A DNA stretch of 64,000 nt from Pyruvatibacter sp. HU-CL02332 (GTDB taxonomy: Bacteria; Pseudomonadota; Alphaproteobacteria; CGMCC-115125): positions 682,001 to 746,000 of the forward strand of contig NZ_BAABWK010000002.1 in NCBI RefSeq assembly GCF_040362765.1, given 5' to 3'. Below the pieces are notes generated by a model. It was not told the origin of the DNA. It searched no databases and worked only from the letters and a program-made list of their open reading frames with translations. Of the stretch, positions 43,288 to 51,372 are shown piece after piece. The position numbers were made by a program, and so were the translations under genes. Each line of letters starts with the position of its first letter. Position 1 is the stretch's first letter.

Positions 43288-44664
43288 TTACGTCGCGACC
43301 GTCCAGGTGGTGCCGTCGGGCCCATCCTTGATCTCGATGCCAAGTGCTGTCAGTTCATCACGGATGCGGTCTGCTTCCGCAAAGTCTTTTTCGTCGCGTG
43401 CCTGCTTGCGGGCTGCGATCAGGCCTTCGACCTGTGCATCATCCACGGTAGATGTTGCCGGACGCCAGGCCGCCCACTCTTCAGCAGTGTGGCCAAACAA
43501 ACCTATCAACTGGCCGGATGCCTTGAGCGCTCGGGCAGCTTCTGCACTGCCCTTCTGGCTTTCGCTGCACAGCTTGTGCAGGGCTGCGAGCACTTGCGGG
43601 GTATTGAGATCATCCAGCAAGGCGGAGGTTACACGTTCCGGCACATCATCCGCGGTCACCTCTCCCACGTCAGCGGTTGAGGCATACCATCGATCCAGAA
43701 TGCCTTTGGCCTCACGGACGCCTTCGACAGTCCAGTTCAACGGCTGACGGTAGTGGGTCATGAAGAGATGCAGGCGCAATGCTTCGCCCGGCCAGTCGCC
43801 CAGAAGGTCGTGCACGACAAGGAAATTGCCCAGAGACTTGGACATCTTCTCGCCTTCGACCTGCAAAAAGCCGCCATGCATCCAGTAATTGGCCAGCTTC
43901 GCGCCGCCATGAGAGCAGCTGGATTGCGCCAACTCGTTTTCGTGGTGCGGGAAGGAAAGGTCTATTCCGCCACCGTGGATATCAAATGTCTCACCCAGCA
44001 GATGCTCACCCATAACGGAGCACTCGATGTGCCACCCGGGGCGGCCCTTGCCCCATGGGCTGTCCCAGCCGGGCATGTCCTCGTCACTGGGCTTCCACAA
44101 CACAAAATCGGTGGCGTTGCGCTTGTAAGGAGCAACCTCGACGCGGGCACCGGCGATCATGTCGTCGAGCGAACGGCCGGACAGGCTGCCGTAGTTCTTG
44201 TCTGACGAGACATCAAACAGCACATGACCTTCGGCCTCATAGGCATGGCCAAGATCAATCAGCTTTGAGATCATCTCGATCATGCCGTCCACATAGTCAG
44301 TGGCGCGCGGCTCATGGGTGGGCGGCAGCGAGCCAAGACCCGCCATGTCTTCCTGATAGACCTTCGCCGTGCCGTTGGTCAGCTCACGGATAGTGACGCC
44401 GTCGCGTTTGGCGCGGGCCATGATCTTGTCTTCGATGTCGGTGATGTTGCGCACATAGGTCACGTGGTCATCGCCATAGACATAGCGCAGCACACGAAAC
44501 ACCAGGTCGAAGGTCACAGCTGTGCGGCCGTTGCCGATATGGGCAAAGTCATAAACCGTAGGACCGCAGGCATAGAGGCGCACATTGGCCGGATCAATGG
44601 GCTCAAACACCCGCTTCGTGCGGCTGGACGTATCGTGCAGGCTGAGGGTCACAGGGCGTGCCAT
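43288..44664 (-). CDS. cysS: Cysteinyl-tRNA synthetase
   Basis: The 458-aa class I synthetase shows YACGPTVYDFAHIGNGRTAV (HIGH-type motif and first zinc Cys), CSVMGEHLLGETFDIHGGGIDLSFPHHENE with zinc ligands, and EKMSKSLGNF (KMSKS). The C-terminal domain has AARKQARDEKDFAEADRIRDEL. It charges tRNA-Cys. A TTG lies one codon upstream of the ATG at 44664, but ATG is preferred; AAGGA lies about nine bases before. It stands 12 bases before cimA and is probably in one transcript with it. Confidence 0.97.
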   Translation of the reverse strand: MARPVTLSLHDTSSRTKRVFEPIDPANVRLYACGPTVYDFAHIGNGRTAVTFDLVFRVLRYVYGDDHVTYVRNITDIEDKIMARAKRDGVTIRELTNGTAKVYQEDMAGLGSLPPTHEPRATDYVDGMIEMISKLIDLGHAYEAEGHVLFDVSSDKNYGSLSGRSLDDMIAGARVEVAPYKRNATDFVLWKPSDEDMPGWDSPWGKGRPGWHIECSVMGEHLLGETFDIHGGGIDLSFPHHENELAQSSCSHGGAKLANYWMHGGFLQVEGEKMSKSLGNFLVVHDLLGDWPGEALRLHLFMTHYRQPLNWTVEGVREAKGILDRWYASTADVGEVTADDVPERVTSALLDDLNTPQVLAALHKLCSESQKGSAEAARALKASGQLIGLFGHTAEEWAAWRPATSTVDDAQVEGLIAARKQARDEKDFAEADRIRDELTALGIEIKDGPDGTTWTVAT

Positions 44665-44800
44665 CAAACAAAGTCCTTCGTTAACCCGGGCAAAAATATC
44701 CCGATCAAGGCCTGCTGGCCTCGTGGCTTATACGTCTTGTCTGATGTCCAGGAAAATGACGAACGGCCGCGAGCCAGCGTTGTGCGCTAGCTAATAATAA

Positions 44801-44819
44801 TGGTGCAGCAAATGCACCA
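44801..44819 (-). terminator. Possible terminator after gltX
   Basis: TGGTGCA-N5-TGCACCA forms a perfect 7-bp stem. On the minus strand it is followed by TTATTATTAG, a broken T-tract. It lies 86 bases after the gltX stop and before cysS. The stem is short, so this is tentative. Confidence 0.4.
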
Positions 44820-44904
44820 GATGGTTGCGGCGGTTTTCATGAGCCGGACTTTGGGCGGAATGTCTTAAAAAATCAACCCGCGTTTTGATCTTCGGATCTG
44901 ACGG

Positions 44905-46236
44905 CTACCCAGCAAGCCGTGCCAGAACCTTGTCGCGGCCGATCAGGGGCAGCAGTGCCTTGAGTTCCGGGCCATGGTCGAGCCCGGTCAATGCTTTACG
45001 CAAAGGCATGAACAGACCTTTGCCCTTGGCCCCGGTCTCAGCCTTCACCGCATCCGTCCAGGTCTTCCACGTTGTCTCATCCCACGGGCTTGCGGGCAGA
45101 ACGGCCGCAGCCTTGGCTGCAAAGTCCGCGTCTTCGATGATCGGCGTGATTTCGCCATCCGCCACCTGCACCCAGATAGCGGCATCAGACAGTCTTTCCA
45201 GATTGCCGCGAATGGCCAGCCACAGGTCTTCGCTGATCGTAAGGCCGAGTCCGTCCAGGCGCGCGGTCACGTCCGCGAGGGAAGCTGTGTGCAGCAGGTC
45301 CGTATTCAGCCGGCCCAGATCTGCCACGTCATAATGTGCTGGGGCACGGCCGAACTTTGAAAACTCGAAACCCTCGATCAGATCATCAAGGCTTGCGGCC
45401 TTTACGTCATCTGATGTGCCCAGATGCGCCAGATAGCTTGTGAGGGCACCCGGCTCAAGGCCCCGCTCGCGCACGTCCTGCACGCTGGCCCCGCCCTCAC
45501 GCTTGGAGAGCTTGGCACCGCCAGGTGCAACCATAAGCGGGAAATGGGCAAACGCTGGTAGCTGTGCACCAACAGCCTGCAGCAGTTCGATCTGGGCTGC
45601 CGTATTGGTCACATGATCTTCGCCACGCAGCACATGGGTAATGCCCATTTCTGCGTCATCAACGGATGACGGGAGCATATAGGTGTATGTGCCGTCCTCG
45701 CGGATCAACACCGGATCGGAAACGGATGCGGTCTCGATGGATTGCGGCCCGCGAATGAGGTCATTCCACATGACTTTGGTGCCGGAGAGCCTGAACCGCC
45801 AATGGGGTGTTCTGCCGTCTGCTTCCAGCTTGGCGCGGTCATCGTCGGTCAACTCAAGAGCGGCCCTGTCATAGACGGGAGGTTTGCCCTGCGATAGCTG
45901 GCGCTTGCGGCGACGGTCCAGCTCAGCGGGGGTTTCGTAGCAGGGGTAGAGCAGACCGACTGCCTTCAACGTGCCAGCAGCGGCGTCATAGGTGGCAATA
46001 CGGTCTGACTGACGAGTAATTGCATCAAAGGTCAGTCCGCCCCACGCGAGGTCTGCCTCAATGGCGTCCGCAAAGGCGCGGGTTGAGCGCGCCGTGTCCG
46101 TATCGTCAAAGCGCAGCACGATCTCGCCACCCATCTTGCGGGTGTACAGCCAGTTGAGTAAGGCCGCGCGCATATTGCCCACATGCAATGTGCCTGTGGG
46201 GCTTGGCGCGAAGCGCGTCTTGACGTTACTGGGCAT
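44905..46236 (-). CDS. gltX: Glutamyl-tRNA synthetase
   Basis: The 443-aa class I synthetase has TRFAPSPTGTLHVGNMRAALLNWL at the N-terminus (HIGH-type HVGN) and GGAKLSKREGGASV (KMSKS-type). The catalytic core includes LRFDDTDTARST and VLRGEDHVTNTAAQ. The C-terminal anticodon-binding part is helical and short. Alphaproteobacteria often have two GltX-type enzymes, one of them serving tRNA-Gln by mischarging; which one this is cannot be told here. It overlaps the end of nadE by 11 bases. Confidence 0.95.
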   Translation of the reverse strand: MPSNVKTRFAPSPTGTLHVGNMRAALLNWLYTRKMGGEIVLRFDDTDTARSTRAFADAIEADLAWGGLTFDAITRQSDRIATYDAAAGTLKAVGLLYPCYETPAELDRRRKRQLSQGKPPVYDRAALELTDDDRAKLEADGRTPHWRFRLSGTKVMWNDLIRGPQSIETASVSDPVLIREDGTYTYMLPSSVDDAEMGITHVLRGEDHVTNTAAQIELLQAVGAQLPAFAHFPLMVAPGGAKLSKREGGASVQDVRERGLEPGALTSYLAHLGTSDDVKAASLDDLIEGFEFSKFGRAPAHYDVADLGRLNTDLLHTASLADVTARLDGLGLTISEDLWLAIRGNLERLSDAAIWVQVADGEITPIIEDADFAAKAAAVLPASPWDETTWKTWTDAVKAETGAKGKGLFMPLRKALTGLDHGPELKALLPLIGRDKVLARLAG

Positions 46237-47887
46237 CGCGGAAGCCGTTCGTTATCGGGTAGCGGCGATCGCGGCCAAAATTCTTAAGGCCGATTTTCAC
46301 GCCCGGCGCCGACTGGCGACGCTTGTACTCAGCGATGTAGAGCAGGTGCTCAATGCGCTTTACTTCCGCCGCATCATGGCCACGCGCGATTGTTTCTTCA
46401 GCGCTGCGCTCGTGCTCCACGAGGCTTTCAAGAATGTCATCAAGCACCGGATAGGGTGGAAGGGAGTCTTCGTCCTTCTGGTCTTCGCGCAGTTCAGCAC
46501 TTGGCGGCTTGGAGATGATCCGCTGCGGTATCACCCTGCCCTCAGGCCCAAGGGCACCTGCCGGGTGGTTCTGGTTGCGCCACTCGCACAAAGCAAAGAC
46601 CTGCATCTTGTACACGTCCTTGATGGGATTGAAGCCGCCATTCATGTCGCCATAGAGCGTCGCGTAGCCTACAGACATTTCAGACTTGTTGCCGGTCGTC
46701 AGCACCATGTGGCCAAACTTGTTGGACAATGCCATCAGCAACAGGCCGCGGGCACGGGACTGAATGTTTTCTTCGGTGATGTCGGGCTTGCGGCCTTCAA
46801 ACAGCGGCGCAAGTGCACCTTCAATGGCGTCCACACTTTCGCTGATCGACACAGTGTCGAGCTGCGTGCCAATCAACCGGGCGCACTCCTCCGCATCATC
46901 CAGGCTCTCCTGGCTGGTGTATTTGGAGGGCAGCATCACGCAATGCACTTTGTCCGGACCCAGCGCATCAGCTGCCATGGCAGCGCAGATGGCGCTGTCG
47001 ATACCACCGGACAAGCCAAGCACAACGCCCGGGAAACGGTTCTTCGTAACATAATCGCGCAGACCCAGGACGCAGGCGCCATAAATGGCTTCCAATCCTT
47101 CGGGGTCGGGCGCCGTCTCGCCCTGAGCACAGCTCCAGCCATTGTCGCCACGTGTCCACTCGGTCATGACACAGCTTTCAGAGAAAGCCGGCAGGCTGAG
47201 TGGCATGCTCAGATCGGCGTTCATCACAAAGGACGCGCCATCAAACACAAGTTCGTCCTGGCCGCCCACCTGATTGACATAGGCCAGCGGCAGTCCGGAT
47301 TCACTCACCCGGGCGCGCACATGGTTCTGTCGGGCACCGTGCTTGGTGGCTTCAAAGGGAGAGCCATTGGGCACAATCAGAATTTCGGCACCCTGATTGG
47401 CCAGATTGGCAACCACGTGGTCGTGCCAGATGTCCTCGCATACAGGGACGCCAAGCGACACGCCTTTGAAAGGAATGGGTTTGGGGTCGGGCCCGGACTC
47501 AAAGACCCGCATCTCATCGAACACGCCATAGTTCGGCAGCATCTGCTTGTGGCGGATCTCCGCAACCTTGCCGTCTTCAAGCAGCGCCACAGAATTGTGC
47601 AGGAGGCCTGCGTCGCGCAGAGGCACGCCAATGAGCACCGCCGGGCCGCCATCGGCTGTGTCCCGCGCAAAATCATCCAGCACCTCACGCGCGGCATCCT
47701 GAAATGCGGGTTTCAGCACCAGGTCTTCGGGTGGATAGCCGGTGATGTAGAGCTCAGTGAAGACGATGAGGTCTGCACCCTGCTTGGCGGCTTCCGCGCG
47801 GGCTTCACGGGCACGGGCAATGTTGCCTTCGACGTGGCCAACAATCGGGTTGAGCTGCGCAAGGCAGATTTTGAGCGTATCCGTCAT
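46226..47887 (-). CDS. nadE: Glutamine-dependent NAD+ synthetase
   Basis: The protein (553 aa) has an N-terminal nitrilase domain (1-260): Glu in IVFTELYITGYPPEDLV, Lys in AEIRHKQMLPNYGVFDE and Cys in GVPVCEDIWHD form the Glu-Lys-Cys triad. The C-terminal synthetase domain has the P-loop GLSGGIDSAICAAMA, and TTGNKSEMSVGYATLYGD. The enzyme takes ammonia from glutamine to amidate deamido-NAD. I start at the ATG at 47887 (MTDTLKICLAQLNP), a normal family start; a longer frame reaches 47923. It lies between the Gfo/Idh/MocA gene and gltX. Confidence 0.96.
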   Translation of the reverse strand: MTDTLKICLAQLNPIVGHVEGNIARAREARAEAAKQGADLIVFTELYITGYPPEDLVLKPAFQDAAREVLDDFARDTADGGPAVLIGVPLRDAGLLHNSVALLEDGKVAEIRHKQMLPNYGVFDEMRVFESGPDPKPIPFKGVSLGVPVCEDIWHDHVVANLANQGAEILIVPNGSPFEATKHGARQNHVRARVSESGLPLAYVNQVGGQDELVFDGASFVMNADLSMPLSLPAFSESCVMTEWTRGDNGWSCAQGETAPDPEGLEAIYGACVLGLRDYVTKNRFPGVVLGLSGGIDSAICAAMAADALGPDKVHCVMLPSKYTSQESLDDAEECARLIGTQLDTVSISESVDAIEGALAPLFEGRKPDITEENIQSRARGLLLMALSNKFGHMVLTTGNKSEMSVGYATLYGDMNGGFNPIKDVYKMQVFALCEWRNQNHPAGALGPEGRVIPQRIISKPPSAELREDQKDEDSLPPYPVLDDILESLVEHERSAEETIARGHDAAEVKRIEHLLYIAEYKRRQSAPGVKIGLKNFGRDRRYPITNGFRDAQ

Positions 47888-47926
47888 AGAGTCAGACCTA
47901 ATGTGCTGCGCTGTGCTTGCCAAGCC

Positions 47927-48919
47927 TTACGCTGCGGGTTCCTCACGGGTGATAGGGCCGATGGCGGCATCAATCGCCAATGCTGTTTCGAGTGCCCGGC
48001 GGGCATCCTGACCACTGACACGCGGGCGGGCGCCTGTCGCCACAGCATTTACAAATCCGCCGATTTCTTCGGCCAGAGGGTCCTGAGACACCAGTTCATC
48101 AATGACGGGCAGGCCATCCACCTCATTGGGGTCCATGATCCGGCGGTCGCCATTGGCGCCTTTTTCAGTCAGCTCGAACTGCCTGTTGGCAAAATCAATC
48201 ATGATTTCGCGGTCCTTGCAGATGATCCGGACCGAGCGTTCCAGCTTGTCACCGACGCGGCTGGCAAACACGCGCACGGTCTTGCCGTCTTCCGTCGTCA
48301 CGACAGCGTCAATCTCATCTGCGAGGTCACCGTGAACAGCACGGGCGGTCGCTTCGACCTTAGATGGCTTGTAGCGCAGAATTTGATGGCTGATGTCGAG
48401 GTCGTGGATCATCAGATCGAGGATCGCACTCACATCTACATTGCGCCCGGTAAACGGCCCTGCCCTGCGGCAGATCACTTCGACCGGGTCTGAGACCAAG
48501 GACGGCAGATCAAAACGCGAGAATACGTAGCGCTCCTGATGGCCCACCTGGATAACCACCTGCTTGTCGCGGGCGATCTTTATCAGTTCATCCGCGTCTT
48601 CCAGCGATGTTGCGATCGGCTTTTCGATGAGGACGTGAATCCCTGCTTCCAGAAATGGCTTTGCCAGCTCGTAGTGGAAGGTTGCCGGCGCTGAAATAGA
48701 GACTGCGTCCACCTTGCCAATGAAGTCATCCGGGCTAGCCATGACGGCACAGTCAAACTCATCTGCCACTTCTTTGGCGCGGTCTGGATTCAGATCGAAC
48801 ACGCCGACAAGATCCACACCGGGAATGGAGGCATATTTGCTGACATGCAGTCGGCCGAAATACCCGGTGCCAAGGACACCGGCACGCACACGTGAAAGCT
48901 TGGGACGGTTATAGGGCAT
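47927..48919 (-). CDS. Gfo/Idh/MocA-family oxidoreductase
   Basis: The 330-aa protein starts with a Rossmann motif VRAGVLGTGYFGRLHVSKY, then VDLVGVFDLNPDRAKEVADEF, and the conserved EKP motif in HVLIEKPIATSLEDADEL. A downstream VQVGHQERYVF and the metal/substrate region LMIHDLDISHQIL fit sugar or UDP-sugar dehydrogenases. The substrate is not clear; in alphaproteobacteria such a gene often lies near lipid A genes, which are not seen here. The start is uncertain (ATG at 48919 or GTG at 48943). It lies 39 bases before nadE. Confidence 0.9.
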   Translation of the reverse strand: MPYNRPKLSRVRAGVLGTGYFGRLHVSKYASIPGVDLVGVFDLNPDRAKEVADEFDCAVMASPDDFIGKVDAVSISAPATFHYELAKPFLEAGIHVLIEKPIATSLEDADELIKIARDKQVVIQVGHQERYVFSRFDLPSLVSDPVEVICRRAGPFTGRNVDVSAILDLMIHDLDISHQILRYKPSKVEATARAVHGDLADEIDAVVTTEDGKTVRVFASRVGDKLERSVRIICKDREIMIDFANRQFELTEKGANGDRRIMDPNEVDGLPVIDELVSQDPLAEEIGGFVNAVATGARPRVSGQDARRALETALAIDAAIGPITREEPAA

Positions 48920-49147
48920 TGAGGGAAACTGCTGCTCCGGCACGGGTCAGGGATACATGTTGGTTTTCGGCCCGGAAGCTAGGCGATCCGGCGCTTTAGG
49001 CCAAGGGGCGGTTATGCCGCTCTGATCTGCAAAACCAGTCCAACTGAGCCTGGTCGGCCACCTGTTGGGCCCTTGCCAGCCCCCTAAACCCCCGTGTTAA
49101 CTCCAATCCGGCTTCCCTCATGCCAATTATTCCCCGGAGTTTGCCTG

Positions 49148-50161
49148 ATGACCGCGTCCGAATCCCGCCAGATTACCCTTACAGAATCGCCTGCGGGCAA
49201 GCTCTTAGCCTCCAATTTCGGCCTTGAGACCGTTGCCGTACCAACGGCTGGAGACGGAGAGCTGCTCATTCGGGTGCTCTATATCTCCATTGATGCGGCC
49301 AATCGGGCCTGGATGCAGGGACGCACCTATCGCGATCAGGTGTTGCCGGGAACCAAAATGGCTGGTGGCGCACTTGGCGAAGTTGTTGTTTCCAACGATC
49401 CGGCCTTTGCTCCTGGAGACATTGTGGAAGCGGATATGGGCTGGTGTGACTATGTTGCCCTGCCTGCAAGCCAGGTACAAAAACGCAAGCAGCGGGGCCC
49501 GCTTACCCATCTGTTGTCCATTCTCGGCATTACCGGCAAAACGGCCTATTTCGGCATGCTGCACATCGGCAAACCACTTGCGGGTGAGACAGTGGTTGTA
49601 TCTGCTGCCGCCGGCGCTGTCGGTTCCGTTGCCGGTCAGTTGGCCAAGACGCGCGGTGCGCGCGTTGTCGGCATCGCCGGCTCAGACAAGAAGTGCAAAT
49701 GGCTGACAGACGAGCTCGGCTTCGATGCGGCCATAAACTACAACAACGAACCGGTCATGAAGGCGCTCAAGCGCGATGCGCCTGATGGTGTGGATGTTTT
49801 CTTTGACAATGTGGGCGGAGACATCTTTGAAGGTGTCCTGTTCCGTATGAATACGCACGGCCGCATCGTGTGTTGTGGTGCTGTTTCCCAATACGATACC
49901 GACACGCCCACGCACGGCCCGCGGGGTGTGCCCGGGCTGATCGTGACCAAGCGCCTGAAGGTCGAAGGATTCATTGTGATGGATTTTGACGGACAGGCTG
50001 AGGCAGAAGCCGAGCTTGCCGGATTTGCAGCACAGGGCAGCATCAAAGTTGCCGAAGACATTGTAGACGGCCTCGAAAATGCCCCGCAGGCCCTTGTCGG
50101 ACTGTTGAGCGGCGAGAATTACGGCAAGCGTCTGGTCCATGTGGCAGATCCGCAGGGCTGA
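49148..50161 (+). CDS. Zinc-free MDR-family NADP-dependent oxidoreductase (1)
   Basis: The 337-aa protein is a medium-chain dehydrogenase/reductase of the zinc-independent, leukotriene B4 dehydrogenase/CurA-like group: ISIDAANRAWMQGR, GITGKTAYFGMLHIGKPLAGETVVVSAAAGAVGSVAGQLAK (NADP motif) and VDVFFDNVGGDIFEGVL. No zinc-binding Cys cluster is present. It should reduce alpha,beta-unsaturated carbonyls with NADPH. I start at the ATG at 49148, eight bases after CGGAG. It is followed after 88 bases by a paralogue, suggesting tandem duplication. Confidence 0.92.
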   Translation: MTASESRQITLTESPAGKLLASNFGLETVAVPTAGDGELLIRVLYISIDAANRAWMQGRTYRDQVLPGTKMAGGALGEVVVSNDPAFAPGDIVEADMGWCDYVALPASQVQKRKQRGPLTHLLSILGITGKTAYFGMLHIGKPLAGETVVVSAAAGAVGSVAGQLAKTRGARVVGIAGSDKKCKWLTDELGFDAAINYNNEPVMKALKRDAPDGVDVFFDNVGGDIFEGVLFRMNTHGRIVCCGAVSQYDTDTPTHGPRGVPGLIVTKRLKVEGFIVMDFDGQAEAEAELAGFAAQGSIKVAEDIVDGLENAPQALVGLLSGENYGKRLVHVADPQG

Positions 50162-50249
50162 CCAACTGCGCCAACCAGAACGCCACCAAGAATTGCTATC
50201 GAACTCAAGAACCAACCAACCCAAAACCAACCAATAGGGAGAAGACCCA

Positions 50250-51278
50250 ATGTCAAATGTCGTTTCTAAGGAAGTGCAGCTTGCACGGCGCCCGGAGGGC
50301 ATGCCGAAGATCGAAGATTTTCAGGTAAAGGAAGTGGACATCGCAGCGCCTGGCGACGGCGAAGTCCTCGTGCGTAACATCTGGATGTCCGTGGACCCTT
50401 ACATGCGTGGCCGCATGTATGATCGGGAAAGCTATGTTCCGCCATTTCAGATCGGCGCACCGCTTGAAGGCGGTGCCATCGGTCAGGTGATTGCATCCAA
50501 TTCCGACAAGGCCGCCGTCGGCGACTACGTGCAGTCCATGCTTGGCTGGCGTGAGTATTTTGTCGCCAAAGGCGAGGAAGTTCAGAAGGTCGATACAAGC
50601 TCCGGCGTGCCCATTCAGGCTTTTCTTGGCACGCTAGGCATGCCCGGCATGACGGCCTATGCAGGCCTGTTGCGCGTCGGTGAACTCAAGGATGGCGAGA
50701 CGGTGTTTGTGTCTGCCGCGTCCGGCGCTGTCGGTGCCATTGTGTGCCAGATCGCAAAAGCCAAGGGTTGCTTCGTTGTTGGCACCGCAGGCTCTGATGA
50801 AAAGTGCAAGTGGCTGGAAGAAACAGCCGGCATCGACAAGGCCATCAACTACAAGACATGCGGTGATCTCACAGAAGCCGTGCGTGCGGCCGCTCCCAAG
50901 GGTGTGGACGTGTATTTTGAAAATGTGGGTGGCGAGCATCTCACGGCTGCCCTTGAGAACATGCGTCCGATGGGGCGCCTCGCCATGTGTGGCATGATCT
51001 CCCAGTACAATGACACTGAACCGACACCTGGCCCCAGCAACCTGATCTACATGGTTGGCAAGAGCCTCAAGATGCAGGGCTTCATTGTCTCCAACCATTT
51101 TGATCTGCTGCCGGACTTCATCCGCGACATGACCAAGTGGATTGGTGAAGGCAAGATCAAATGGGAAGAAACGGTGGAAGATGGAATTGAGCGCGCACCC
51201 AACGCGTTCCTCAACCTCTTCACCGGCGGCAACATGGGCAAGATGCTGGTCAAGGTCGGCCCGGACAAAGCCATCTAG
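50250..51278 (+). CDS. Zinc-free MDR-family NADP-dependent oxidoreductase (2)
   Basis: The 342-aa protein has the same fold as its upstream neighbour: MSVDPYMRGRMYDRESY, LGTLGMPGMTAYAGLLRVGELKDGETVFVSAASGAVGAIVCQIAK, GCFVVGTAGSDEKCKWL, and VDVYFENVGGEHLTAALE. Relatives include CurA and prostaglandin/leukotriene reductases. GGGAGAAGACC precedes the ATG. It probably removes reactive enones or acts in a lipid or secondary pathway. A bidirectional terminator lies 24 bases downstream. Confidence 0.93.
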   Translation: MSNVVSKEVQLARRPEGMPKIEDFQVKEVDIAAPGDGEVLVRNIWMSVDPYMRGRMYDRESYVPPFQIGAPLEGGAIGQVIASNSDKAAVGDYVQSMLGWREYFVAKGEEVQKVDTSSGVPIQAFLGTLGMPGMTAYAGLLRVGELKDGETVFVSAASGAVGAIVCQIAKAKGCFVVGTAGSDEKCKWLEETAGIDKAINYKTCGDLTEAVRAAAPKGVDVYFENVGGEHLTAALENMRPMGRLAMCGMISQYNDTEPTPGPSNLIYMVGKSLKMQGFIVSNHFDLLPDFIRDMTKWIGEGKIKWEETVEDGIERAPNAFLNLFTGGNMGKMLVKVGPDKAI

Positions 51279-51302
51279 ACCCTCCGCACCACACGATTGC
51301 AA

Positions 51303-51332
51303 AAGGCCCCGCCGAACCATCGGCGGGGCCTT
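51303..51332. terminator. Bidirectional rho-independent terminator between convergent genes
   Basis: AAGGCCCCGCCGA (51303-51315), loop ACCA, TCGGCGGGGCCTT (51320-51332) forms a 13-bp perfect stem. Plus-strand RNA continues TTCTTGTT after it; minus-strand RNA continues CCTTTTGC. It serves the reductase gene ending at 51278 and the hydrolase gene ending at 51373. Confidence 0.85.
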
Positions 51333-51372
51333 CTTGTTGCAGCCCAGAAAACCTGCATGAGCTTCCGCTGAT

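Noticed and set aside
42397-43680. A 427-codon plus-strand frame across cimA and cysS
   Set aside because: Antisense to two clear housekeeping genes, with no recognisable domain; a codon-bias shadow.
46061-48493. An 810-codon open frame on the plus strand opposite gltX, nadE and the Gfo/Idh/MocA gene
   Set aside because: It lies wholly antisense to three strongly recognised genes, has no family motifs, a composition rich in His/Arg/Gly as expected from reverse reading of GC-rich codons, and no ribosome site.
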